Origin: Amyelois transitella
Taxonomy: Eukaryota; Arthropoda; Insecta; Lepidoptera; Pyralidae
Length of the DNA: 64,000 nucleotides
NCBI RefSeq assembly: GCF_032362555.1
Contig: NC_083532.1
Location: forward strand, 5,094,501-5,158,500
Direction of reading: 5' to 3'
Positions within the stretch are counted from its first letter, which is position 1, and each line of letters starts with the position of its first letter. Shown here one piece after another: positions 54,236 through 64,000 of the stretch. A program made the translations under genes and the position numbers. The notes beneath the pieces were generated by a model. The model saw nothing but the letters and a program-made list of their open reading frames with translations, did not search any database and was not told the DNA's origin.

Positions 54236-54944
54236 TCTTCTAAATCCAATGACTGTTTTGTAATTATTATATTTTCAAGTCAAGAAACGTTCAAAACACA
54301 ATGCTTATTTTTTTACGATTTACATTGAAAAAAATTTTCTTTTTTAAAAAAAAAAAGTTTTCATTCCATTTTGAATGTACTTCCGTGGGCACATTCGCCT
54401 AAGAAACCTATGTGGCTAATATTCACGTGATATATTAAAAAAAAATATATTTCAACGCAAACGTAGGTAATTCGTTGTATCTTTAAATGTGTGATTATTA
54501 CACTGTACATTTACAAATTATTCTTTGAATAATAAAACTGTTCATATTTATATTTTGTGTGTTTTTTCAAATCCTTTTCATATGTTTACCAACGAACTAT
54601 TGGGTTAAAAAAAATTGGGGAAGTTTAAACGAACACATGAAACATATAATCATGTCTATAACCCTTGCGGGGTACATAGAGCCAACATCCTGTATAGGTA
54701 AGTACATACTCTAGACTTGCGAAATAAAAATGATATATTTTGGCAGTGCTATCGTAAAAGTCTGCCTATCTTTTGGGGTAAAGCACATAATTTAACGTTT
54801 TTATAAAGTAGTGTGCAAGACCGGAACTATTTATAACTACCTATTTGTAGTGATGGGACATTAGTGTCACTCATGTCAGTCAGTATGAGATCAAGGTTGA
54901 TAAAAAATTGTCTTTTTCTGCAATTGCTAAAATTCAAATTCTTA

Positions 54945-55128
54945 ATCAATTTAAGGACGTCCATCCTGGCAAAGGGTCAGGTCAAGAGTATCCGAAATCC
55001 TTGTGTGAAGTGAGTTATGATTGTGGATGGAGCGAAGGAAGTATGCACAGATCGTGGCAAGTGGAAAGATGTAGTCTCCTGCCTACCCCTCCGGGAAAAA
55101 GGCGTGATTTTATGAATGTAAGTACGTA
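54945..55128 (+). mobile_element. RTE LINE 3'-end fragment
   Basis: Diverged, with small insertions; ends GCGTGATTTTATGAATG. Confidence 0.75.
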
Positions 55129-55147
55129 AAATATGATACCGTTCACC

Positions 55148-55290
55148 TGTTTCGCATAATGATAGAATTGAGTTTTAAATAGTCGCCTACAAGAAGATTC
55201 TTAGTCCCTTAGTCGCCTTTTACGACATCCATGGGAAGGAGACGGAGTGGTCTTATTCTTTTTTCTATTGGTGCCGGGAACCACACGGCG
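55148..55290 (-). repeat. SINE, internally deleted
   Basis: Middle and complete head ending CACACGGCG. Confidence 0.72.
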
Positions 55291-58259
55291 GACGGATTTG
55301 CTAAAATCACAGAAATAAAGTTGGCTAAAACTTGTTACCATAATACTATAATGTTCTAACAGTGTGTTGGCGTAACAGACTTCAAAAAGGGTTAATCAAT
55401 TCAAATGTAATTTTTTTTTTCACCCCATTACTTGGCAGATTTATTTATTTTTTTGTTACTTAAATTTAAAACAAAAAATTTGAATTAAAAAAATAAATTT
55501 CAACAACTTGTTTCACAAAATGACATGAAAAATCATTAGATAGACAATATTTCAATAGGTACCTAGGTATGTAAGTACCAAATATTCTAAAATGACATTT
55601 TTTATATTCACTATTAAACAACATATTAACACAGTATGTAAATAGTGTATGTATTAATGTTTATGCTTATAAAAGTAAAAAGACAAACTGATGTTAAATA
55701 ATTTTGATATTTTATCTTTAAAAGCAACGCTACAATTTTCGACGTTCTACGGACGTTTTCAATCAGAGCAACCTACATTTCCCCTTTTTCAAATTAGACC
55801 AGCCACTAAAAGTGCTTGAGTAACCTATTAAAAACAGCAAAAGCCCTTTGGCGACTTATATTTTTTCTGCTGCCCTTTGTTATAAACTTGAGGCAAATGA
55901 AATTGGTCTATGAGTCGAACACATTTAGATTCATTTCAGATCGTTGCATATAAAATAAATCTTTAGTTTTCAAATAGCAAATATTTTTATCTACATTATT
56001 TTTATAATTCTTTAAATAAGTTTGTATTCACCAAATTTTGGTCAGTATTATTTATACTGAGACCAAGTGATACGTTTACATTAGAGTAATAAAACAAAAT
56101 TTCGTGTTTTAACATCGCCGCATAGCGGCATTGAATAGCCAATGCTGGTTCAAATGTGTTGCCAGGTTTCACCCCCCATATTTCGTTGAAGTTTATTTTT
56201 GTAGACAGTATTTGTTTTATTCGCAGGCACGTAATAATTAAACAAAACATTAAACTCGGTACATAAACAGTTAGAAGTATAAGAAAAAAGAAATCTCTTT
56301 TAAAGATTTTACTTTTAGGGATACGAATTTTCTGAATTTTTCCAGGGATTTTCTTACCATTGCACTGGCAACATTGTCAGTCGCACTGAGCGCGCGGTGC
56401 CTTATTAAGACGTGCCGCATAAAATGGGCTCAAAACCATTAAAATTTCGGAAAACGCAATCATAATAAACCGTTAATAATAATATAATTCTATTAAATAA
56501 TGTTTCAAGTGTATTTATAACGTTGGAAACAAAAATTATAGTGTTATTCTATGTATCGCTTGCAGTCTTTAATGTTTCTGGCCGGTAAGAAATAAATTTA
56601 GTCATTTTTTTTAATTCTGAGCCGTGATAAATTCTGCCAACAAAAGTATATGTTGAATTAGAGATTTTCTTTATTTGTAAAACACCAACAATACATAATT
56701 TGTTAACATATGTACATTGAGTTCATTTATAAATTTTAAAGGAAATACATATAACACTAATATAACTAACGATTTTTTTGCTACTGTTATAGTTAATATA
56801 TGGAAGAAATTGTGATATTGAATTCGTAAACAACACGTTATAATGCGAAACTAGGCAGTGGTGGCTTTCGTAAAATCAATAATGCTCGCGCACTTACGCC
56901 TCCATGGCACCTATGGCTACCGTATGGCCGTACGAAATCTTCCCGTGCTTGTATTTATTTGTTTTTTTTCCTATGCCTGTCTGAGTAATTCTCAATTTAA
57001 AAAAAAATATGATTCATAATTTACTTGAAATATCGTATACGTAGTATTTCAGTCACGATGTATATGAGAAAGCATGGTAATTTCGTATTTATGTAATCAA
57101 ATAAAAGTGAACCGTATCTCAGACAAAGACATTCTTATTTTCATGTTTCCTTTTCGTCTATAAATTAGTAGGCGGTGAAAACAGCGAATCGCGTCATTTC
57201 CCGCCTTTTAAACTGTCATAATTATTTTATTGTTTATTGAGAAGAATAGTGTTTGAATGAGGTCGATAATACCTAGGTACCTATATCGATATTTGACGCG
57301 AATTTTTACTTTATGGAAAATGATGCAATGCGGTACTAATAGGTAGGTACAACTTACAAGAAGTTACATAATGAGCAAAAAATTATTTTCAGGGAAATCT
57401 TTAAATAGTACGTATTACGTAGGGTTGTTATCATTGTATTGAGTTATTTTAAGGAAAAATAATAAAAAAAAAATGTTACAAAAATTTTAATATTCAATGC
57501 TTACACCTGGCAATGTGAGTACATATGAAATATAACAAATTCAAAGTAGAATTTTAAATTAACTGGTTAAAATTATCTGAAAGGTAGTCTTTCAAGATTT
57601 TAATTGTTATATTATATTGTATATAGATGAATTGTTAATATTTTTTTCATATGTTTTTAATTTTATATTGCGTTACTAACTTACTTACTTATAAGTTACT
57701 CCTGCTAAGAAATACTTTTTTCAACTAGGTACATATTTATTTATATATTTATTTATGTACATCGAGGAATAAATATAACTAGATCTTAGACTAAGAAGAA
57801 ATTTAGTACAAGGGCACTACTTATTTTTATAGAAATTTCGTCCAAAAAAGTGTAAAGAAAGGCTTTGGCTCGTGTACATAATTAATAATAAGATATATAC
57901 TTAATAATAAAGCTAAAACATATTAAGTTATAATAACAAAAATATTAATGTACATTTTTTTACATATTATTTTTTCACATAGGTATTAATGATTCCATAG
58001 TTTAGATATATGTACAGCTATTTATTTATGTAACAATGTACCAATAAGTTAATTAAGTTATCACAGAAAATAACTCATATCAATACAGTCGCTGATGGCG
58101 GTTCATTAGTGAAAAAATAAAAAGTTACCATGTGACTATGAACATTCAAATAGGAAATCGCATTTAATAATTGCAAAAATCAAAAATGTTGAATTATTTT
58201 ATTTTCTTATATATACTTTATTAAATACTTAGTCTTATTTTCTTACATATAATTATATT
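55291..58259. other. AT-rich spacer
   Basis: Very AT-rich with no repeat family or coding region that I recognise; the few short ORFs look random. It could contain distal regulatory DNA of the gene starting at 58760. Confidence 0.5.
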
Positions 58260-58261
58260 GA

Positions 58262-58372
58262 TACATACATAAAATCACGTCTTTTTCCCGGAGGTGTAGG
58301 CAGAGAATACATCTTTCCACTTGCCACGATCTTTGCTTCCTTCGCTTCGTCCACATTCATAACATTATAAAA
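58262..58372 (-). mobile_element. RTE LINE 3'-end fragment
   Basis: Last ~110 bp, diverged. Confidence 0.7.
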
Positions 58373-58759
58373 GTATTGATAGTTACAGCAAAAATTTATA
58401 AATAAAATCATATTTGATGTGTTAAAAAATCAATGTAATTCCTTGGTAGACTGAATGGATAGATAAAATTGAAATTCAGTTCACAGCTTGTTATCCGACC
58501 GTATTTAATAAATCAAGTTTCCTTGACCTTTGTGACATGAAAGCATTTTTATTTAGCTTAGGTAAATCTATTTCGCAAATGGCAGGATCTGTCGCATTTC
58601 AAAATGGCAAACGGTAACCGTTCACGATGAACCGCCGCGGACTACTGTATTTATTTCACCGCAGTTATCATTTCGTGACGTAGCGTCATTGTGTTCAAGC
58701 TATGGCCGAGTCTAGCTGAAGCTGTACGCCCTCGCACTCGCTCGACAAGGGACGCGAAA

Positions 58760-61700
58760 ATGCGCTGGATATTTCCCGTGCCAGGTAAATATGTTCTACT
58801 TAAATTATATAAATACTTTTATAATAAGAAGTGTAACCCGATAGGTGATCAAAAATTGAATTTAACATGTTTTTTTACCTAAAATTAATTATTGGTTCAC
58901 ACCGACAAAATAATTTTACTTTGTACTCTTGCTATTAGTGAGAAATATTTTTATCTTTATGCAGTTTTCGACGATTTTATACCAAGTTATATTATTAATG
59001 TGAAAGAAAGTTTATTTGTCTCTTCACGCGTTATCTTCGAACCAATCTTCTTGAAATTTTGCGTATTTATAATAAAGAATGTGAAAAAGGGTAATTAGGG
59101 TAATTTTCATCCCGATAAAAACTAAAGTTTCTTTTGATGGTGGCGCAAAACTCGCGCGGGCGAAGCTGCGTTTAAAAGCTAGTAGATATATCTATAAAAC
59201 TCTTCCGTTCCTGAGTGAGTGGCAAACAGACAACGCACAGCCCAAATAATAGGTAGGATACACTAAGAGAGGATTTCTAGAAACTCCTACGAAAACGGGG
59301 GTTATCTCTCTTACTCTCTAGTTTTCATATAAGATTTTCTCATTTCGGTTTAATAGTTCTTTTTTATTTAATTTTTATTGTAAGTATGCATATATATTTT
59401 TTTGAAATAACATATAAATTTAAAACATAATGTAGAGTTTTAAACAAATTTTCGTTTATCATAGATGCATGAACCGAAATGCCACTGGTGACCTGATTAT
59501 CATTCATGCAGTATAAATGCTTTTATATGAATAATATTACTTGATCTTTTAAACATGCACCAATAGTACGTTTTCAGTAAAACCTCGCTAGTTCGAATAA
59601 ACATACATACATAATTATCACACCTCTTTCACGGAGGAGTAGGCAGAGACTACGTCTTTCTCCTTGCCACGATCCCTGTATACTTATTTCGCTTTATAAT
59701 CATCTTTCTTGAAAGCTTTTTGGTTTAGAGTAGGTAATGCCTACTAATATTATAAATGCGCAAGTTTGTGAGTATGTCAGGATGTCAGTATGGATGTTTG
59801 TTACTCTTCCACGCAAAAACTACTGAACCGATTACGATGAAATTTGGTATGTAGGTATAATAGAATAACTTATATGCTACTTTTTATCCCGGAGTTCCCG
59901 CTTGATTGATTCCACGCTGACGAAGTCGCGGGCGGCCTCTAGTATAATATACACCAGGATATCCCCTAGGAATACGTTGGTGGGTAAGGCCTTGATTAAA
60001 GGCCTTACCCACCAACGTATTCCTACTCTTCTTCTATATTTGCTTAGTCAACCTGCAGACAAATATTAAGTAATTAATAAACTGTATATGAACCTGAGTG
60101 CTCAAACTTTGGCTTTTTACGATTGCGTTAAATCGGGCTTTCCAAACTAACGCACAATTCCAGCAAATAATCCCAAACATCAAACGCATGTTTGCTCTTA
60201 CTTTTGTTAACCCTAAGTAGGTATATCTAGTTCTCTTGTTTATGGCGAGAAGACGAATAACAAAAGCAAATAAACAATACAAGTGTTAAGGAAGCATTTA
60301 AAAGCGAATGTAGGTAGTTAGATGAAAAGAACGTACATGATTGTCTCGGGGACATTCCGGTGCAAAAATGCTTTTCATGACAAAATAGATGAACATGGGT
60401 TGTGGCTAGCGGAAAGATGTGATGTCTGCCTAGACATTCAGAAAACAGGCTAAATAAAATTGCCTGTTTGCCTAATGCACTGTTTTCTAAAAAGGTTTAT
60501 TAGTCCCCAATTTTCATTTCATATTTATATATATATATTTTATATATATACGGGACAATTTTTTTATATATACGGGACAAATTACACAGATTGAGTGAGC
60601 CTCGAAGTAAGTTCGAGACTTGTGTTACGAGATACTAACTCAACGATACTATATTTTATAATAAATACTTATATAGATAAACATCCAAGACCCAGGCCAA
60701 TCAGAGAAAGTTCGTTTCTCATTATGCCCTGGCCGGGATTCGAACCCGGGACCTCCGGTGACACAGACAAGCGCACTACCGCTGCGCCACAGAGGCCGTC
60801 GAATATTATCGATAAATTTTCATTTCAACAGATTCCCCACACTATGCGTGCCCTACTTTTCGCGTCCATTTTTACAAAAACCTAATTCACGTCACATATT
60901 TTATGGCCGATGCTGTGTATCGCCAAGGTTTACGTATTTATAATAACCGATAAATTTCTACAATAAATTGGCGACACGAAACGAAAAATGAGCTCTCTAG
61001 GAAAATATGTTTTTGAAAGCTATTATTTTCGGTGGTAAAATATTGTAAATGGAAAAAAAAATACCATAGAGATTAAAGCAAGAAGGATGCAATACTCTCT
61101 CTCTCAAACAGGCGTGATGATAGTTATAGACAGCGCCATTTTAGACCATCTCACAAATTTTCTATCAGGCAGATTTAGGGGTCAAAGCACTCAAATTCAT
61201 ACTTACATAGGTACATTAAATCACGCTTCTTTCACGGAGGGGTAGGCAGAAACTGCGTCTTTCCACTTCCCTGTTTACATAGTCACAAAAAAAAGAAATG
61301 AGATCAGTAAATGAAAAGTGTATAATATTTTAGTTCATCGAGATCAAGATCAAAAGATATAAATCTGTGATCAGAGCATTGTTTACGTATCACGGTCTGG
61401 GCAACTGCCAATATACAGGTCAATCAGTGCGCAAAATGGCGTAAAAAATAGGGTTCTCGGGATAAGAAATTACTTACAAAAAAAAAATTATGATGTCACA
61501 CTTAAAAAATATTGTGATCGTATACACATTACCATAGTCATGCCTTAGTTCGTTAATTTAAATATTAAATAAATTTGTATAAATATCTGTATGCATGAAG
61601 CTTTAAAAGAGAAAGGAATGAAAGTGAACGTAAGTAAAACTAAAACACTGGTTTTTGAAATGGAGAAAGAAATGACAGCATGTAATATTTTGATTGGAGG

Positions 61701-63263
61701 AGAAAAAGTTGAGCAAGTGAAAGAGTTTGTATATCTAGGATCAAAGTTTACATCAGATGGAAAGTGTGATAGTGATATTGAAAGGAGAGTGAACGCGGGG
61801 AACATGGTGAATGGAGCTTTGCATGCCTTTATGAGCAGTCAGAAACTATCCAAAAAGGCTCGACTGGCTGTGCACAGGGGCGTGTTGGTCCCGACATTAA
61901 TGTATGGGAGTGAAAGTTGGGTATGGCAAAAGAAGCACGAAAGCAGAATAAATGCAGTGGAAATGAGAGCGTTAAGGAGTATGTTGGGTGTGAAATTGAG
62001 TGACCGGATAAGGAACAGCGTGATAAGGGAATGTTGTGATGTGAAAGAAGATGTAGTTACAGGAATAGAAAAGGGTATGTTGAGATGGTTCGGTCATGTG
62101 GAGAGGATGAATGAAAACAGGTTGACTAAGCAGATATACAAGGAGAGTGTGGAGGGAAAGGTCGGGGTGGGAAGACCTAGACGAACATATCTTGATCAAA
62201 TTAAGGACGTCCTGGTGAAGGGTCAGGTCAAAAGTGCCCGAAACCGCCGAGCTTGCATGAAGAGAGTTATGAATGTGGATGAAGCAAAGGAAGTATGCAG
62301 GGATCGTGGCAAGTGGAAAGAGGTAGTCTCTGCCTACCCCTTCGGGAAAGAGGCGTGAGTTTATGTATGTATGTATGTATTTGTATAAATGTAATTTAAT
62401 TTTAGTTTCTTTTTTTATATTTATTATTAATTAAATAAATATAATAAAATAAAATTTATAATACATTTTCTTGAGTTTACTTTACTCAAAAACCTTCGAT
62501 CATAATAAATCTTTATAATATTTTTTAAATTCATTATTTTCTAATGTCGGAATAAAGAATGTTTTGACAAAAATGTTATGAATCTAAGTTTTTATGAAAA
62601 ATAGATGTATCGAATTGTGCCAACCCTAGTACAAATTTATTTATTTTACGATTGGCCCGTTGTCTTCACGACATCGTAAAAATATAATTACATGCCATTT
62701 ATTAGATAGGTATTTTTCGATATAGTGTCTTTGTGTGTGATACATATAATCTGTAATCTTAAACGTACACACAGTAGAAAAATTAATAGGACTCTATCCC
62801 ATGGATGTCGTAAATGGCGACTAAGGGATAGACTTATAAGCTTGAGATTCTTTTAGGCGATGGGCTAGCAACCTGTCACTATTTGAATCTCAATTCTACT
62901 GGTACTACTGGACTGATTTTCACGAAATTTAGCATAGATACAAAATACACCTTCTGGAGTAACTTCGTTTCTGGTTATCCCACGGGAGCGAAAGTTTTTC
63001 AAAGATTTTTCCCTCTCTTAAAATACGAGTATCTCCAGAGTATATTAGTTTTCTGCTAATTGCCATCTCACTTCCTCCCGATAGTTTAGGAGTCATAATC
63101 ACTGCGAAAAATCATATGGAATCTTCAAATTACTGTAAAAGAGACCATAGTCAATCTAAATCGAATGGTCTGGTCAAAAAGAAATTGTGTTTTGCTTTTT
63201 CAGTTCTTCTCATGTCCTGGCTCGGAGTCGACCAAGTTAAGGCAAACTCCTGCATCAAAACTG
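58760..63263 (+). CDS. 5' end of a secreted-protein gene, runs off the window (2 exons seen)
   Basis: Exon 1 (58760-58784) starts at ATG and ends in a phase-1 gtaaat donor. Exon 2 (63204-63263) follows a strong ctttttcag acceptor and ends at a gtaata donor in phase 1. Joined they read MRWIFPVPVLLMSW, then LGVDQVKANSCIKT. This is a charged N-terminus, a hydrophobic core and a likely cleavage point before NSC. Each exon alone looks like noise; the signal peptide appears only on joining. The remaining exons lie beyond 64000, so the family cannot be named. A 794-bp RTE fragment sits in the 4.4-kb intron. Moderate confidence only. Confidence 0.5.
58985..59190 (+). mobile_element. Helitron-like element
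   Basis: Body 'cacgcgttatcttcgaacca' and end GCGGGCGAAGCTGCGTTTAA then AAGCTAGTA, in intron 1 of the 58760 gene. Confidence 0.6.
59602..59712 (-). mobile_element. Decayed RTE LINE 3' end
   Basis: Tail and ~90 bp with many substitutions. Confidence 0.65.
59743..59942 (+). mobile_element. Helitron-like element, complete
   Basis: Starts CTACTAATATTATAAATGCG and ends GACGAAGTCGCGGGCGGCCT then CTAGT. Confidence 0.76.
59967..60025. repeat. Perfect 27-bp hairpin
   Basis: Arms 59967-59993 and 59999-60025 are exact complements around the 5-nt loop GATTA. Confidence 0.9.
60567..60799 (-). repeat. tRNA-derived SINE, complete
   Basis: A box within CCGCTGCGCCA and B box GGATTCGAACC (60736-60746, shown as complement). 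The body matches 48844-49080. Confidence 0.88.
61195..61276 (-). mobile_element. RTE LINE tail fragment
   Basis: About 80 bp. Confidence 0.65.
61585..62378 (+). mobile_element. RTE-type LINE, 5'-truncated 794-bp insertion
   Basis: Flanked by an exact 12-bp duplication ATTTGTATAAAT (61573-61584 and 62379-62390) and ending in (TATG)n. This is the longest copy of the LINE whose 3' end is scattered through the window. Confidence 0.92.
61594..62358 (+). CDS. C-terminal part of an RTE-type reverse transcriptase (truncated element)
   Basis: About 254 uninterrupted codons. The frame holds the end of the RT palm/thumb (EFVYLGSKFTSDGKCDSDIE), ALHAFMSSQKLSKKARLAVH, LVPTLMYGSESWVWQKKHES, MLRWFGHVERMNENRLTKQI and the tail [18 protein letters not shown]. 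This region follows the catalytic RT motifs in RTE-type LINEs; endonuclease and RT catalytic residues are missing, so it is dead. The lack of stops points to a recent insertion. Confidence 0.85.
   Translation, partial: HEALKEKGMKVNVSKTKTLVFEMEKEMTACNILIGGEKVEQVKEFVYLGSKFTSDGKCDSDIERRVNAGNMVNGALHAFMSSQKLSKKARLAVHRGVLVPTLMYGSESWVWQKKHESRINAVEMRALRSMLGVKLSDRIRNSVIRECCDVKEDVVTGIEKGMLRWFGHVERMNENRLTKQIYKESVEGKVGVGRPRRTYLDQIKDVLVKGQVKSARNRRACMKRVMNVDEAKEVCRDRGKWKEVVSAYPFGKEA
62391..63203. other. Intronic AT-rich DNA with one SINE fragment
   Basis: SINE middle fragment at 62795-62900 (+); otherwise nothing recognised before the exon at 63204. Confidence 0.5.
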
Positions 63264-64000
63264 GTAATAAAAATTAATAATAAAAACAGAAAGCAAACAA
63301 CTTTCGATAGATGTTCTCTAATCCTATCTAGAAATTATGTGTTGTGTATTTCCTACTGTGATTACGTCGCACCACTATTAACTTTAAAAAAAAAAAGAAA
63401 TACTGGCATGGTATAAAAAAATCATAAGGAAAAAAAAATTATCTCTAAAAATAAAAAAGGTACAAAATAGTGGTGTACAATTTATCGATGGTTTTATTTA
63501 TCGATAAATTTGTCGACGTAAACGCAAATAAATGTTTACCGTGTTGAGTGTCCACAGGAATGTATGTTGCGATGTTACAAGGAATGGGTAATTGCATGCT
63601 ATAAAATTAATTATTACACTATACTTACTGAACCTGACGGGGCGATTCTGTCAGGAACTAAAATGAAAATATGTCTTTTAATCTATTTGAAATCTACAAT
63701 TTGTAGAAACCTTTGATAGAATTTAGTTTTTTTTTTATTGGATCGTGTTTTTTTTTAAATTTGTAAGTAACTCTTCAGCTCAGGTAGGTAGGTAACGGTA
63801 AGGTCACGATAAAAATAAATATAAAATTTGCATTGATAATAATATTATTTTGCTGTATTGTAAAGTGTTGTGTTGTGTGTTGCTTAGTAAATTATGCACT
63901 TTATCGAAAGTTAGAAGCCAAGTTGTCATTATATTCTTACAGAAATTTCTGATTTAAGAAATTAATGGAATTTACAATAAATCTCTGATAGACCTATTTA
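63264..64000. other. Right-hand end of the window, no further exon seen
   Basis: AT-rich, probably intron 2 of the gene beginning at 58760; no acceptor leads into a convincing frame. Confidence 0.45.

Noticed and set aside
60720-60800. tRNA gene on the minus strand
   Set aside because: Head of the same tRNA-derived SINE.

Overview
The window is eukaryotic nuclear DNA, almost certainly from a moth or other lepidopteran. The genes are split by many short exons with GT-AG introns. The spaces between exons are filled with insect-type mobile elements: Helitron-like repeats ending in CTAG(T), a BEL/Pao LTR element, a Tigger/pogo DNA transposon, RTE-type LINE fragments and hundreds-of-bp SINEs with TATG tails. 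A secreted aldo-keto reductase, a type described from lepidopteran hemolymph, fits the same assignment. I see no bacterial genes, operons or CRISPR arrays.

Layout. 1-2984: AT-rich DNA with SINE copies. 2985-4247 (+): a three-exon LYRM4/ISD11 gene (mitochondrial Fe-S cluster assembly). 6508-8628: a full-length Tigger-like transposon with one frameshift. 8699-11860: a BEL/Pao retrotransposon with identical 275-bp LTRs, a 5-bp target duplication and only a gag-protease ORF. 12050-18058 (-): a seven-exon aldo-keto reductase with a signal peptide, probably of the 3-dehydroecdysone reductase type. 23239-36394 (+): a 14-exon gene for a 553-residue secreted protein with one N-terminal single von Willebrand factor C (SVWC) domain and a long charged tail. 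38533-50734 (+): a 15-exon FBXL20/FBXL2-type F-box leucine-rich-repeat protein ending in a CaaX box. 58760 onward (+): the first two exons of a secreted-protein gene that runs off the right edge, with a 794-bp RTE insertion in its first intron.

The exon models were assembled by hand from splice sites and reading phase. All junctions keep frame in the four complete genes (87, 342, 553 and 448 residues). The genes are unrelated neighbours and there is no pathway linking them.

The most notable things are: (1) the long SVWC protein, whose 450-residue tail I do not recognise; (2) the crowding of SINE, Helitron and MITE ends within 50 bp of many 3' splice sites, including two SINEs whose target-site duplications copy or abut the polypyrimidine tract; (3) a SINE family whose 3' end matches the 3' end of the co-resident RTE LINE; (4) a young BEL element reduced to gag and protease; and (5) a perfect 27-bp hairpin at 59967-60025.
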